The position numbers and the translations under genes are program-made. Shown piece by piece: positions 17,438 through 26,009 of a stretch of 50,213 nucleotides of DNA (the stretch's first letter is position 1; the number at the start of each line of letters is the position of its first letter). Source of the stretch: a virus; IMG/VR virus record IMGVR_UViG_3300048672_000863, positions 1-50,213 of that record; one strand, written 5' to 3'. The notes beneath the pieces were generated by a model. It searched no databases. It was not told the origin of the DNA and saw only the letters and a list, made by a program, of their open reading frames with translations.

Positions 17438-18067
17438 ATGGACGAACTGTATGAAAAGACCGAGGCACTCCTTAAGTCCTTACTTTCTATAAAGACTGGT
17501 GCCAGCAAAGACCTTATGGTTCCGGCCATAAAGCCGCCTTCCTTTAATCTTAAGCCGCCCAAGGCACCTTCAATTAAGGCGCCCTCGGCCGGTAAAATTC
17601 CTAGTGGCTTACCTCCTCCTTCTAAGAAGGACCCGGTTAAGGTGGCCCAACAACTCAAGAATCCTAATCCCGGTAAGGTAAATGTTGAGGTTTTGAAGGT
17701 AGAGAGCAACGGTCAGTGGTCTCTAGAAAAGGGCGCTCTTGATCCATCTCATGGAATTAGCTTTACTCATGAGCATCATGATTTAGGTGGAGATGGTGAC
17801 TTGACTCACGTTAAGGCCATCCATCCTGTTCATGGAGTGGTTGGTGAGGCCATGTTTCAGCATCAGCCCGATGGAACGTTGCAATTCACCGACGTGACCA
17901 CTCACCCTGAATGGCGTCGCAAGGGAATTGCGACAGGAATTGCCCAACATGCTATGAGTGCAACAGGTAAGGTTATTAGTTCTCACACGGGCACAACTGA
18001 TGCAGGTGAGGCCTTTAAGCAAGGTGCTCTAGCCCAAAATCCAGCAGCTGCTAAGAAATTGACCTAA
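17438..18067 (+). CDS. GNAT-family acetyltransferase-like protein
   Basis: 209 residues from ATG 17438. A GTG at 17411 is in frame, but the TATAAT box lies between the two and favours the ATG. The first ~75 residues hold a Pro/Lys-rich, probably disordered linker (IKPPSFNLKPPKAPSIKAP). The C-terminal part contains the GNAT acetyl-CoA loop: TTHPEWRRKGIATGIAQHA (about 152-170), matching the R/Q-x-x-G-x-G/A signature after a beta strand. The substrate is unknown; phage GNATs can modify host enzymes or virion proteins. It is the first gene after gp46, with its own promoter. Confidence 0.75.
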   Translation: MDELYEKTEALLKSLLSIKTGASKDLMVPAIKPPSFNLKPPKAPSIKAPSAGKIPSGLPPPSKKDPVKVAQQLKNPNPGKVNVEVLKVESNGQWSLEKGALDPSHGISFTHEHHDLGGDGDLTHVKAIHPVHGVVGEAMFQHQPDGTLQFTDVTTHPEWRRKGIATGIAQHAMSATGKVISSHTGTTDAGEAFKQGALAQNPAAAKKLT

Positions 18068-18072
18068 TGAAG

Positions 18073-18078
18073 TAAAAT
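18073..18078 (+). promoter_or_regulatory. -10 box for a leaderless HNH gene
   Basis: TAAAAT (18073-18078), 6 nt, then ATG 18085. It lies just after the stop of the GNAT gene, and no ribosome-binding site is visible. Confidence 0.45.
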
Positions 18079-18084
18079 AGGTTC

Positions 18085-18615
18085 ATGGCTAAAACTTGGA
18101 ATCAGGATGCTGCAATTCGTGGTGCCTTGCGTCGTACCTTCTCTAGGTCACCTATAATCCGAGAAGTTCTATTTAAGGTCCGCCGTGAAGTTCCTAAATA
18201 CAATAAAGACGGAAGTCGTGCGAAGAAGGATGCGGTGCAGTACCGGTGTAGCGTATGTAACACGTATGTCGGCAGTACGAAAGTTTCAGTGGATCATATC
18301 AACCCAGTTGTTTCGGTCAGTGAAGGGTTTGTCGATTTCAATACCTTCATAGCTAGACTCTTTTGTGATGCCGGCAACTTGCAGGTGATCTGTGACGATT
18401 GTCACAACACAAAGACTCAGGCAGAACGAATAAGTCGACTGCTGTTGCAATATGGCAAAGAGCTGGATGAACTAGAAAACGACGTAAAGACCAAAAAGCT
18501 TTCTAAGACAGAGGCCCTTAAGACTTTAAAAAAGTACCTTGCGAAGAAAAAGACTCCGGGTTTGGATCCTGTGGTACAAAGGGCCTTGTCTATTAAAGAA
18601 TTTCTAATAACTTAA
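18085..18615 (+). CDS. HNH endonuclease
   Basis: 176 residues. The HNH fold is visible: a zinc-binding pair (YRCSVCNTYVG), the first catalytic His with Asp in SVDHINPV, an Asn in DAGNLQVICDDCHNTKT, and the second Cys pair inside it. It may be a free-standing homing nuclease or act in DNA packaging, as HNH proteins next to terminases do; here the terminase is 12 kb away, so homing or DNA processing is likelier. The C-terminal 50 residues are a Lys-rich helical tail. Confidence 0.85.
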   Translation: MAKTWNQDAAIRGALRRTFSRSPIIREVLFKVRREVPKYNKDGSRAKKDAVQYRCSVCNTYVGSTKVSVDHINPVVSVSEGFVDFNTFIARLFCDAGNLQVICDDCHNTKTQAERISRLLLQYGKELDELENDVKTKKLSKTEALKTLKKYLAKKKTPGLDPVVQRALSIKEFLIT

Positions 18616-18627
18616 AGGAGTTAGACC

Positions 18628-18915
18628 ATGAGTGAATCAAAGCTAAATCAGTCGTTTGTTGATAATGCGAAGGACCTAAATGAGGATGAGGCTACGGCAC
18701 TTCTAGTCGAGTCTGAGCAGAAGATTCGTCAGATCAAGGACGAGCGGAATGCGGACGAGCGCCTAACCGCAGCAAAAAACATTGTTAAGGACCTCAGTGC
18801 AGGTTATAATAGTGCTCTAAACTACGAGAAGGCGAAGATTTCCTTCTTACTAGATAAGATTCAGGAAATCCAGGATGGTTCAGTAAACCCCAGCTCTGGT
18901 TTAAATGGCGAGTAA
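18628..18915 (+). CDS. Hypothetical helical protein
   Basis: 95 residues, unrecognised, strongly helical and acidic (DLNEDEATALLVESEQKI, later YEKAKISFLLDKI), probably a coiled coil. A strong ribosome-binding site AAAGGAG precedes ATG 18628. It lies between the HNH gene and another small gene, 9 nt before the next start. Confidence 0.65.
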   Translation: MSESKLNQSFVDNAKDLNEDEATALLVESEQKIRQIKDERNADERLTAAKNIVKDLSAGYNSALNYEKAKISFLLDKIQEIQDGSVNPSSGLNGE

Positions 18916-18924
18916 GGAGCTTAA

Positions 18925-19290
18925 ATGTCACTAAGAGATCAATATTTTGCAGGCGCAACAGGTTTAACGCAGAAGCTGAAGGACGCACACGATGCCGGTG
19001 TATCTCTTGTGGGGACTGGAACTGGTCAGGGGCAGTGGGATACTATCACTGCAGGATTACAGTCCAATGCGGCTGCCGGACTCAAGAAGTTCACTGTCAC
19101 TATCCCGACAACGTACCTTCCTACTGCTCTCCGCGGCAATAAGGGCGATAATTTAATTCTGAAGGCATATCTCAGCGGCATTACTGAACAACTGTCAAAT
19201 CAACTTATCTATGATTTTGAGTGCACTCCGACGCTAAATACTGCTGATACAGTAGACACAAAGATTGACCTAAATTTTAATTTCGCATAA
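18925..19290 (+). CDS. Hypothetical protein, last gene before a terminator
   Basis: 121 residues, unrecognised. It has a Gly-rich segment (LVGTGTGQGQW) and beta-rich C-terminus (FECTPTLNTADTVDTKIDLNFNF). The ribosome-binding site TAAGGAG is strong. A strong rho-independent terminator follows 28 nt after its stop, so it closes an operon and may be made in quantity, possibly as a virion protein. That last point is inference. Confidence 0.65.
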   Translation: MSLRDQYFAGATGLTQKLKDAHDAGVSLVGTGTGQGQWDTITAGLQSNAAAGLKKFTVTIPTTYLPTALRGNKGDNLILKAYLSGITEQLSNQLIYDFECTPTLNTADTVDTKIDLNFNFA

Positions 19291-19317
19291 AAACAACAAA
19301 AACTAATTGGAAGGTAG

Positions 19318-19352
19318 AACGAGCTCACCGGTTGGTGAGCTCGTTTTGCTTT
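19318..19352 (+). terminator. Strong rho-independent terminator
   Basis: An 11-bp perfect stem, ACGAGCTCACC (19319-19329) with GGTGAGCTCGT (19334-19344), loop GGTT, followed by TTTGCTTTA. It separates the 11-19 kb block from the DnaE block. Confidence 0.9.
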
Positions 19353-19369
19353 ATATAAAGGCTAACTAT

Positions 19370-19900
19370 ATGACAACTTTCTTTACTAGTGATTCTCATT
19401 TTGGACATGCTCGAATCATCGAGCTGTGCTCGCGTCCATTTGCAAACGTAGACGAGATGAATGAGGCATTGATCCAGAAATGGAATGCTGTAGTCGGTCC
19501 AGATGATGTTGTCTATCATCTAGGGGATTTCTTCATGGGCCCAAAGGAAACGGTCTTCCTACGCAAGCGCCTCAACGGGAGGATCATCCTGATTAAGGGG
19601 AACCACGACAAGAAGGACGCCTTGCTAAAGGAGGCTGGTGTGGATGAGATCCATCGTCAGCTCGAGATCGAGCTTGACGGATATAAGTTGTATCTAGCTC
19701 ATATTCCTATTCACCTAGATCCTGGTGAACGGTTCTATCCTTCGGAACTGATGAAGTCTCCTCCTGAGGGCTACGATTACTTCCTCTGTGGGCACGTTCA
19801 TGGGCAATGGAAACGGCAGGGTAAAACAATCAATGTGGGTGTGGATACATCTGACTTTACGCCGCTCACGCTGACTCAATTACTTGCGAGAGATATATGA
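19370..19900 (+). CDS. Calcineurin-like metallophosphoesterase
   Basis: 176 residues from ATG 19370, after the terminator; the longer open frame upstream runs through the terminator and is not a credible start. Metal-binding motifs are complete: FTSDSHFGH, then YHLGDFF, GNHD, and late CGHVHGQW. It belongs to the small YfcE/MJ0936-like phosphoesterases common in phages; the substrate may be a nucleotide or phosphoprotein. TATAAA (19354-19359) is a possible -10 box 10 nt before the ATG. The next gene starts inside its stop (ATGA). Confidence 0.85.
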   Translation: MTTFFTSDSHFGHARIIELCSRPFANVDEMNEALIQKWNAVVGPDDVVYHLGDFFMGPKETVFLRKRLNGRIILIKGNHDKKDALLKEAGVDEIHRQLEIELDGYKLYLAHIPIHLDPGERFYPSELMKSPPEGYDYFLCGHVHGQWKRQGKTINVGVDTSDFTPLTLTQLLARDI

Positions 19901-20100
19901 GATACGAACGTCGTTCAAGACTCAATAAGTCGCAGATGCAGACTATTCATGACTATGTTTATGAATATAAGACCCGAGGTGTTATCGGCACTTGGTGGTA
20001 TTTTGCTGAGGCGGTTGAAGTAGCTCTAAAAGAACTTAAGTCACTTAGACGATTCAAGAGAGAACATGCCAAAATTTCGTCCCGTCGTTCAACTACATAA
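19897..20100 (+). CDS. Small basic hypothetical protein
   Basis: 67 residues, Arg/Lys-rich (RYERRSRLNKSQ, later LRRFKREHAKISSRRS), unrecognised. It starts in the stop codon of the phosphoesterase (ATGA) and its last 35 nt overlap the start of dnaE, suggesting translational coupling into the polymerase gene. Confidence 0.6.
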   Translation: MRYERRSRLNKSQMQTIHDYVYEYKTRGVIGTWWYFAEAVEVALKELKSLRRFKREHAKISSRRSTT

Positions 20101-23100
20101 TCACTCAAAGTACAGTTTGTTGGATGCCGTGCCCAGTCCGCAGGATTGGGTGCGGTGGTGTCTTGAGACAGAGACGCCGGGATTAGCTATTACCGACCAC
20201 GGTACTGCTATTTCTATGTTCGATGCACTTCGAACCAAAGATCTAATCAAGAGCGTCAATAAGGAAAATAAGGAATGGAACAAGGAAAATCCAAAAGAGA
20301 CCCCTCGTCCAGAATATCCACTTGATGCGGCCCGATTGATTCCAGGCGTTGAGCTCTATGTGAAGCTAAATGCTGAAGATGAGGGGCACTATCACATTAC
20401 GGCGTGGGCTTGTAGCAATCAGGGCTATCACAACCTGATGAAGCTGGCCTCACTTGCTTACAACGATACTGTGAGCTATTACGGGTCTGTTAAGGCTCGA
20501 GTGACGTACGAGCAGATTAAGCAATACAAAGAAGGCATCATGTTTGGCACCGGCTGTATCGTTGGTCCCATCGGACAAGCGATTATGAAGGCGAAGGACA
20601 AGAAGCTGGCCGAAGAGCGGTTCCTTATGTACAAGGAATTGTTCGGCGATAACCTTCTAATTGAGTTTCATGTCGGAGACATTACACATGACTTTAACAA
20701 GAAAACCGGTGGTTTCGATGCATTCCCGGTTGAACCTGCTTCGTCACAACAAAATGAATGCGTCTGTGACAACAATAAACAACGAGGCTACAACCTTTTC
20801 CTTAAAGAGATGGTTGATAAGTACGGCGGTCGCTGTGTCCCCGTCACTGATGCACACTTCGTGTATCCCGAGGACAAAATAATTCAAGACTGTCTGCTGA
20901 AGAATGGTAACTCTAATGGTTGGTACTTCTATGAGAGCTACCACCAGATCATGGCTGAAGAGATGTTTAAGAAACTTCAGGTGCATCTCGGCTCTGAGTG
21001 GATGACCGAAGAGCGGTTCGCAGAGTGGATTGATAACACCTATATCCCGCTCGAGCGCTCGAAAGAGATCGAGTTCAAGTTCGAGTATCACCTTCCAAAG
21101 ATTCAGATTCCTGAGCACATTCAGCAGAAGTACCCAAATGACTATAATCAGCAGACTTACTGGCTCATGATGGAGCGGATTAAGGCTCACGGGCGCTGGA
21201 ACAATGACCCCGTCTATATTAATCGTTTCAAGACTGAACTAGATGTCATCATGAAGAACGAGAAGTTGAACTTCATCCCGTACTTCTTAGTCTATGAAGA
21301 CATAGGTACCTTTGCTCGTTCAAAGGGTATCTTGCAGAACCTAGCTCGTGGTTCTGCGGGCGGTTCGCTTATCTCTTTCTATCTGAAAATCATTCACTTA
21401 GACCCGATTAAGGCTAACCTGCCATTTGAGCGCTTTTTGTCTCATGCTCGTATCCGCGCTGGCTCCTTCCCAGACATTGACGGAGACTTTGGCGACCGCG
21501 ATCGCGGCCTCATCATCAAGTACTTGCAGGATAAGTATGGGTTAGGTTTCGCGCAGATTGCAACCTTCCAGAAGATGAAGACCAAGAATGCAATCAAGGA
21601 CGCGATGTATGCCATCCATGGGAAGAAGGCAAATGATCCAGAGGTGATGGCGATCTGCGAAACGATCCCTGATTCACCCCAGGGCGTCGACGAGCATGAC
21701 TTCCTATATGGATACACTGATCAAGAGGGCAACTATAACCATGGGCTCATCGAGCTCAATAAGACCTTAGCTAGGTTTTTTGAGATTCATCCAGATATCC
21801 AGCAGATGGTGAACAAGCTCATTGGGACCATCCGCGGATGGGGTCGCCATGCGTCAGCATTCGTCGTCTCTACGTTAGATCTATCTGCAGACCGTGTTCC
21901 GACCATGATGCTGGAAGACAAGGAATTGGGCCACCCGATTCAGGTTACCCAATATGATGCAAGCATGGTTGAGAAGAGTGGTCTGGTTAAGGCTGACATT
22001 CTAGGTTTGTCGACTCTAACCGCAGTCTCTGACTGCATTGAGTTGATGAAGGCGAAGGGAGTTGACTATCTTGAGGAACAGAATGGTGTTCCGCTAATCT
22101 ACCGTCTTCCTGAGGACCCTGGTGTATATACGGACTTTTATAATAAAGACACAGATTCATCGTTTCAGTTCAATACAGAGCTGATTAAGGGTATGGTGCA
22201 GGAGTTTTGTCCGCTAAGTCGTCAGGCTCTTGCTGACTTTACAGCTTTAGCTCGACCTGGCGCACTTGATGCTCCACTAGGCGACTCTACAGCAGCTCAG
22301 TTTTACATGGATGTGCGGAATGGAGCGAAAGACCTTACCTTCTTGCATGACGACCTCGAGCCGATCTTGAAGGAGACGAACGGCGTATTCGTCTATCAGG
22401 AGTCCGTAATGAAGTTCCTGGTCGAGATTGCTGGGTATACGTGGGAAGAGTCAGACATCATCCGTTCCGCAATTGCGAAGAAGAAGCAGGACGTTATCAT
22501 GAATTGCTTCGACAAGATTCGCACTTCGTGTAGGGCTCGTGGTTGGGAAGATGATGCCATTGAGCAGGTTTGTCAGCAGATTCTCGCGTTCTCGCGATAC
22601 TCGTTTAACCGGTCTCACTCTTACGCGTATGGCGAGTTGGGATACATTACTATGTATCTAAAGCACCATCATCCACTCGAGTGGTGGGCTTCAATGCTGA
22701 ACCTTGACCTCAAGGAAGACAAGCTTCGTCGGTATGTTTCTAAGTTGGGCAATCTAGTTAAGCCGCCGTCTCTTAAAAACCCTTCAGATAGGTTTGTGGT
22801 TAGAAATGAAGACGATTTGGGGTTGGGGCAGAATTATATTTATGCTCCGCTATCGGTGATTAAGGGGATCGGACCAAAGGTGGTTCAAGAACTTTGCTCA
22901 AAAGGACCGTTTACTTCATTAGAAGACTTTGTGGCTCGTATTGACCACGCTAAGTGTAATACGGGTGGCATTTCTGCCCTTATCAAGGGTCGGGCAGCTG
23001 ATGACATGATGATTCAAGATGAGTCAATGCCATATCCAGAACGCCGCAAGAAGTTCATCGAGGACTTTAAGAAGCTACGCAAGAAGACAATCAAGCTTCA

Positions 23101-23611
23101 AGAAGACGTGTTTAAGTTTGACCCTCTATCGATCTTCCTGCAAGAGAAGGAGACTAATAAGGTCTTCAATAAGACGCTCCTGAGCAACCCCGACATCATG
23201 GATCTCGTGAAGCGGTTCCATACAGATGAATCTTCGTTAGAGTTGAATTCTCTAAGAGCCACAAACAGGGAAGCGGTCCCGTTTGTGATGGGAACTGTTC
23301 CTATTCTTGCTAATATTAAGGTGGCCGAGGGCTTCTGTGGAAAGACAGATAAGGACGTTGGCCTAATCTTACTGTACGAGGGGTCTGCTTTTACAAGCGG
23401 AACGTCAAAGAAGAGCGGCAAACCTTGGTCTAAGGTAGCAATTCATCTCTCTGATGGCTATGCCTCTATTGAGTGTGTTGATTGGAAGATGAAGAGGGCA
23501 CTCGGTTGGAACAAGAACTCTATTGTGTACGTTAGAGGCGAGCTGAAGCCTGGTTGGAAGACTCCAGTTTGCTTGGATGTACATGAAATCCAGCGTCTCT
23601 CTGATGATTAA
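20066..23611 (+). CDS. dnaE: DNA polymerase III alpha subunit (family C, DnaE-like)
   Basis: 1181 residues, the same size as bacterial DnaE, and presumably the phage replicase. The N-terminus is a PHP domain with HNHSKYSLLDA and DHGTA metal-binding motifs. The palm has ARGSAGGSLISFYL, then FPDIDGDFGDRD (~466) with two catalytic Asp, and LVKADILGLSTLT (~641) with the third. Later YQESVMKFL and FNRSHSYAYG are also typical. An OB-like C-terminal region is suggested from ~1090. No proofreading exonuclease gene lies in the window; the PHP domain could supply that activity. The start follows AAGAGAGAAC. Family C polymerases are rare in phages beside an otherwise T4-like set. Confidence 0.95.
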   Translation: MPKFRPVVQLHNHSKYSLLDAVPSPQDWVRWCLETETPGLAITDHGTAISMFDALRTKDLIKSVNKENKEWNKENPKETPRPEYPLDAARLIPGVELYVKLNAEDEGHYHITAWACSNQGYHNLMKLASLAYNDTVSYYGSVKARVTYEQIKQYKEGIMFGTGCIVGPIGQAIMKAKDKKLAEERFLMYKELFGDNLLIEFHVGDITHDFNKKTGGFDAFPVEPASSQQNECVCDNNKQRGYNLFLKEMVDKYGGRCVPVTDAHFVYPEDKIIQDCLLKNGNSNGWYFYESYHQIMAEEMFKKLQVHLGSEWMTEERFAEWIDNTYIPLERSKEIEFKFEYHLPKIQIPEHIQQKYPNDYNQQTYWLMMERIKAHGRWNNDPVYINRFKTELDVIMKNEKLNFIPYFLVYEDIGTFARSKGILQNLARGSAGGSLISFYLKIIHLDPIKANLPFERFLSHARIRAGSFPDIDGDFGDRDRGLIIKYLQDKYGLGFAQIATFQKMKTKNAIKDAMYAIHGKKANDPEVMAICETIPDSPQGVDEHDFLYGYTDQEGNYNHGLIELNKTLARFFEIHPDIQQMVNKLIGTIRGWGRHASAFVVSTLDLSADRVPTMMLEDKELGHPIQVTQYDASMVEKSGLVKADILGLSTLTAVSDCIELMKAKGVDYLEEQNGVPLIYRLPEDPGVYTDFYNKDTDSSFQFNTELIKGMVQEFCPLSRQALADFTALARPGALDAPLGDSTAAQFYMDVRNGAKDLTFLHDDLEPILKETNGVFVYQESVMKFLVEIAGYTWEESDIIRSAIAKKKQDVIMNCFDKIRTSCRARGWEDDAIEQVCQQILAFSRYSFNRSHSYAYGELGYITMYLKHHHPLEWWASMLNLDLKEDKLRRYVSKLGNLVKPPSLKNPSDRFVVRNEDDLGLGQNYIYAPLSVIKGIGPKVVQELCSKGPFTSLEDFVARIDHAKCNTGGISALIKGRAADDMMIQDESMPYPERRKKFIEDFKKLRKKTIKLQEDVFKFDPLSIFLQEKETNKVFNKTLLSNPDIMDLVKRFHTDESSLELNSLRATNREAVPFVMGTVPILANIKVAEGFCGKTDKDVGLILLYEGSAFTSGTSKKSGKPWSKVAIHLSDGYASIECVDWKMKRALGWNKNSIVYVRGELKPGWKTPVCLDVHEIQRLSDD

Positions 23612-23619
23612 ATGGCAAG

Positions 23620-23625
23620 TATAAT
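23620..23625 (+). promoter_or_regulatory. -10 box of the gene at 23648
   Basis: TATAAT at 23620-23625, 8 nt after the dnaE stop. Transcription would start near 23632, leaving a 16-nt leader that contains the ribosome-binding site AATAGGAG. Confidence 0.5.
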
Positions 23626-23647
23626 CTCCACAATAGGAGATTATTCA

Positions 23648-24160
23648 ATGTCAAAGTTCGTAAGCGTAAAGGTTGCTCCGACAACCCTAAGAAAGGGCGA
23701 AGTAGTTGTTCAGTCGCCGGATTTCTTAGAACAAATTAGGGCGTGTGCTCACAAGGCCGCCAAGAAGAATCTCACGGGGATTAACCATCTACGAGACATT
23801 CTTAATGCAATTCAGCAGAAGTATGAGACTGACTTAAAGATCTTTAAGGTGCCGCTCTCTCAGTATGAGGGGTTGGCCTTTAACGATGAGGCTGAGCTAA
23901 GCCGAATTGTAATCCGGATGCTAAAAAAGGAGCGCCCGGAGGTTTTTGAGAAGGTTTTGGAGTATAATATTAAGAACAGACCGTATGGATCGAAGCTGAT
24001 CTATTATGTCGGTGATTGGGGCGATACCGGAGCTTTTACTAGAAACGGCATTGACTCAATTGAAGAAAAAGATGTAGATGAATACCTTGGTCTAAAAGCC
24101 AAGAAAATTGTTGGAAAGCCAGCTGTTACCAAGGAGGAATCTGAGGGATCAGCTAGCTGA
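23648..24160 (+). CDS. Hypothetical protein between polymerase and ssDNA-binding protein
   Basis: 170 residues, unrecognised, helical and charged, with DFLEQIRACAHKAAKKN and VGDWGDTGAFTRNG. I chose ATG 23648 because it has AGGAG 8 nt upstream; the in-frame ATG at 23612 has none and lies before the -10 box. Its place among replication genes suggests an accessory replication role, without direct evidence. Confidence 0.65.
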   Translation: MSKFVSVKVAPTTLRKGEVVVQSPDFLEQIRACAHKAAKKNLTGINHLRDILNAIQQKYETDLKIFKVPLSQYEGLAFNDEAELSRIVIRMLKKERPEVFEKVLEYNIKNRPYGSKLIYYVGDWGDTGAFTRNGIDSIEEKDVDEYLGLKAKKIVGKPAVTKEESEGSAS

Positions 24161-24201
24161 TTTTGAAGATACCCTTTGACCTAAAACAAGGAATATAACC
24201 T

Positions 24202-25263
24202 ATGAATACAAATACTAAGATTAAGTTGAATATGGATTCGCTCAAGACTTCTAAGGAGTGGATTCGGCACAAGGTGAAGAACGGCAGCAACATCTTCCGC
24301 GTTCTCCCTCCGTTTGGCGACAATTCCAACGGCTATCCTTACCGAAAGTGGCAGATTATCTGGGGGCTTACTGATCCCTCAAGCGGCCGCGTTCGTCCCT
24401 ATGCATCATCGCTGATGAGCGAGAAGCGCGATCCGGTCGTTGAGTTCATTGATGGACTCAAGCCGCGCCTAGATCAGATGGAAGGCGACCTTAAGGCTCG
24501 TGGCCTCGACGATAAGGCGGTGCAGAAGCATCCGAAGTACGCTCGGCTTGCGAAGTTCATTCGCGATGTCTCGCCTAAGACCGTGTATCTATACAATGCA
24601 GCTGATAAGGCAGGCACTGTCGGTCTTCTTGAGCTAAAGAGCACGGCTCATAAGGCTATGAAAGAGAAGATGAATAAGTACATCCGAGACTACAACCAGG
24701 ATCCCACTTCACTCAATAGCGCTGATGACGATTCGGGCGTGTGGTTTGATGTAACCCGTACTGGTGAAAAGTTCAGCACAGAGTACGACGTGAACGTTGT
24801 TCAGACTACCGTAAAGATGAACGGCAAGCTCATGAAGGAAGACGACCGGTCCCCTCTTCCTGAGGCGGTTGTTCAGAACTTCGACAATCTTGCTTACGAC
24901 CTAAGCTCGGTCTATAAGACCAACTCATACGACGAGCTCAATGAAGTTCTTCAGGCAAATCTCGACACTTTCTATAAAGTTTGTCCTGAGGCTGATCTAA
25001 CTGTTCAAGTCGATTTAGACGCTAGCGACGAAGACGAGGCAGTTAGTGGTGCAGCACCTGCTGCAGCGACGGTCAAGACGGCCAACAATAAGGCATCAAC
25101 ATCGGCAACGTCAACTGTCAAGCCTGCGGGCAAGCCTATCGCTCTAAAGCTACAAGATGACGACGATGTAGAGGATGCACCCGTTGCAAAGAAGGCAGCA
25201 CCTGCACCTGTGCTAGATGACGACGATTTTATGGCACAAGCAGACGCAATCCTAAAGGGATAA
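24202..25263 (+). CDS. ssDNA-binding protein, gp32-like
   Basis: 353 residues. The N-terminal half looks like the OB-fold of T4 gp32 relatives in large phages: SNIFRVLPPFGDN, PYRKWQIIWG, and later GVWFDVTRTGEKF. The end is a low-complexity Ala/Thr/Lys linker followed by an acidic tail, DDDDFMAQADAILKG, as in gp32 and SSB, where the tail docks replication partners. The Cys/His zinc ligands of T4 gp32 are not evident. A following helical gene and RecA form the same order as a T4-type recombination cluster. The assignment rests on these motifs and context. Confidence 0.8.
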   Translation: MNTNTKIKLNMDSLKTSKEWIRHKVKNGSNIFRVLPPFGDNSNGYPYRKWQIIWGLTDPSSGRVRPYASSLMSEKRDPVVEFIDGLKPRLDQMEGDLKARGLDDKAVQKHPKYARLAKFIRDVSPKTVYLYNAADKAGTVGLLELKSTAHKAMKEKMNKYIRDYNQDPTSLNSADDDSGVWFDVTRTGEKFSTEYDVNVVQTTVKMNGKLMKEDDRSPLPEAVVQNFDNLAYDLSSVYKTNSYDELNEVLQANLDTFYKVCPEADLTVQVDLDASDEDEAVSGAAPAAATVKTANNKASTSATSTVKPAGKPIALKLQDDDDVEDAPVAKKAAPAPVLDDDDFMAQADAILKG

Positions 25264-25266
25264 TAA

Positions 25267-25716
25267 ATGAGTAACCTACCTGAAAAGGTAGTGGATATTA
25301 CTCAGCTCGCTGCTTACGTAAACAAGATTGAAGACATGGCGTCCATCAATAAAGCGATGGCGCCTGTCTATCTCCGGGACTTCATTCAAGGTCAGGATGT
25401 AGCAACAAACTTGTATGCGAAAGCAATAAAGGCTGATGCGAAAGCAAAGGCTAGACTTGAGTATGTAGAATCCATTGCCTATCTTGAGAATGCTAAAGCG
25501 TATCTTGATGCCAAAGGTATCAAGGATACATCAGAAGCAAGAAAGCAGTACGTGAACATCGATCCTGACGTATTAGAGGCAAAGGATCAGAAGGCACAGA
25601 CAGAGGCACTAGTGGTATTGCTTAAGGGAAAAGTCAGCGAACTTAAGCAGGCTCATGATGACTTGAAGAAGGTCACTTATGCTGACTCTAACATGACAGA
25701 CTTTGAGGGCATGTAA
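25267..25716 (+). CDS. Hypothetical helical protein, possible recombination mediator
   Basis: 149 residues, Ala/Lys-rich and mostly helical (AKAIKADAKAKARLEYVE, LKGKVSELKQAHDDLKK). It is 3 nt downstream of the ssDNA-binding gene and two genes before RecA. T4 UvsY, a ~137-residue helical mediator that loads UvsX onto gp32-coated DNA, would fit this size and position. I see no diagnostic UvsY motif, so the idea is contextual. Confidence 0.6.
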   Translation: MSNLPEKVVDITQLAAYVNKIEDMASINKAMAPVYLRDFIQGQDVATNLYAKAIKADAKAKARLEYVESIAYLENAKAYLDAKGIKDTSEARKQYVNIDPDVLEAKDQKAQTEALVVLLKGKVSELKQAHDDLKKVTYADSNMTDFEGM

Positions 25717-25736
25717 TAACCTATGGAGAATAACCT

Positions 25737-26009
25737 ATGAAGACTCAATTTAATAAAGCATCACGAACAGACGGTACGCTAGTTACCCTAAATCTAGCTC
25801 AGTTTGACGGCGAGTTTGATTTTTATCGTCAGGATCTTACGACCAACAGTCAGGTGTTCGTCAACATCGATGGGCAGGAGGTAGTCTTCTATGTCAATCG
25901 AGTTCGTAACGGTAAGGCTATTACAGCTGTGACTCACTGCTTCCCCCGTTTCATGCGGCTTCCTCAGGTCGGTCGCCCTGTGTTTGCCGAAGTGCACGAG
26001 GTCTACTAA
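25737..26009 (+). CDS. Small hypothetical protein
   Basis: 90 residues, beta-rich (FVNIDGQEVVFYVNRV), unrecognised. ATG 25737 follows GGAGAATAACCT. Its stop abuts the recA start (TAATG, 26007-26011), so the two are coupled. Confidence 0.6.
   Translation: MKTQFNKASRTDGTLVTLNLAQFDGEFDFYRQDLTTNSQVFVNIDGQEVVFYVNRVRNGKAITAVTHCFPRFMRLPQVGRPVFAEVHEVY

Noticed and set aside
19307-19369. Upstream start for the phosphoesterase
   Set aside because: That region is the terminator hairpin; the family motif FTSDSH starts right after ATG 19370.
23612-23647. Earlier in-frame ATG for the gene after dnaE
   Set aside because: It lacks a ribosome-binding site and lies upstream of the TATAAT box, whereas ATG 23648 has AGGAG.
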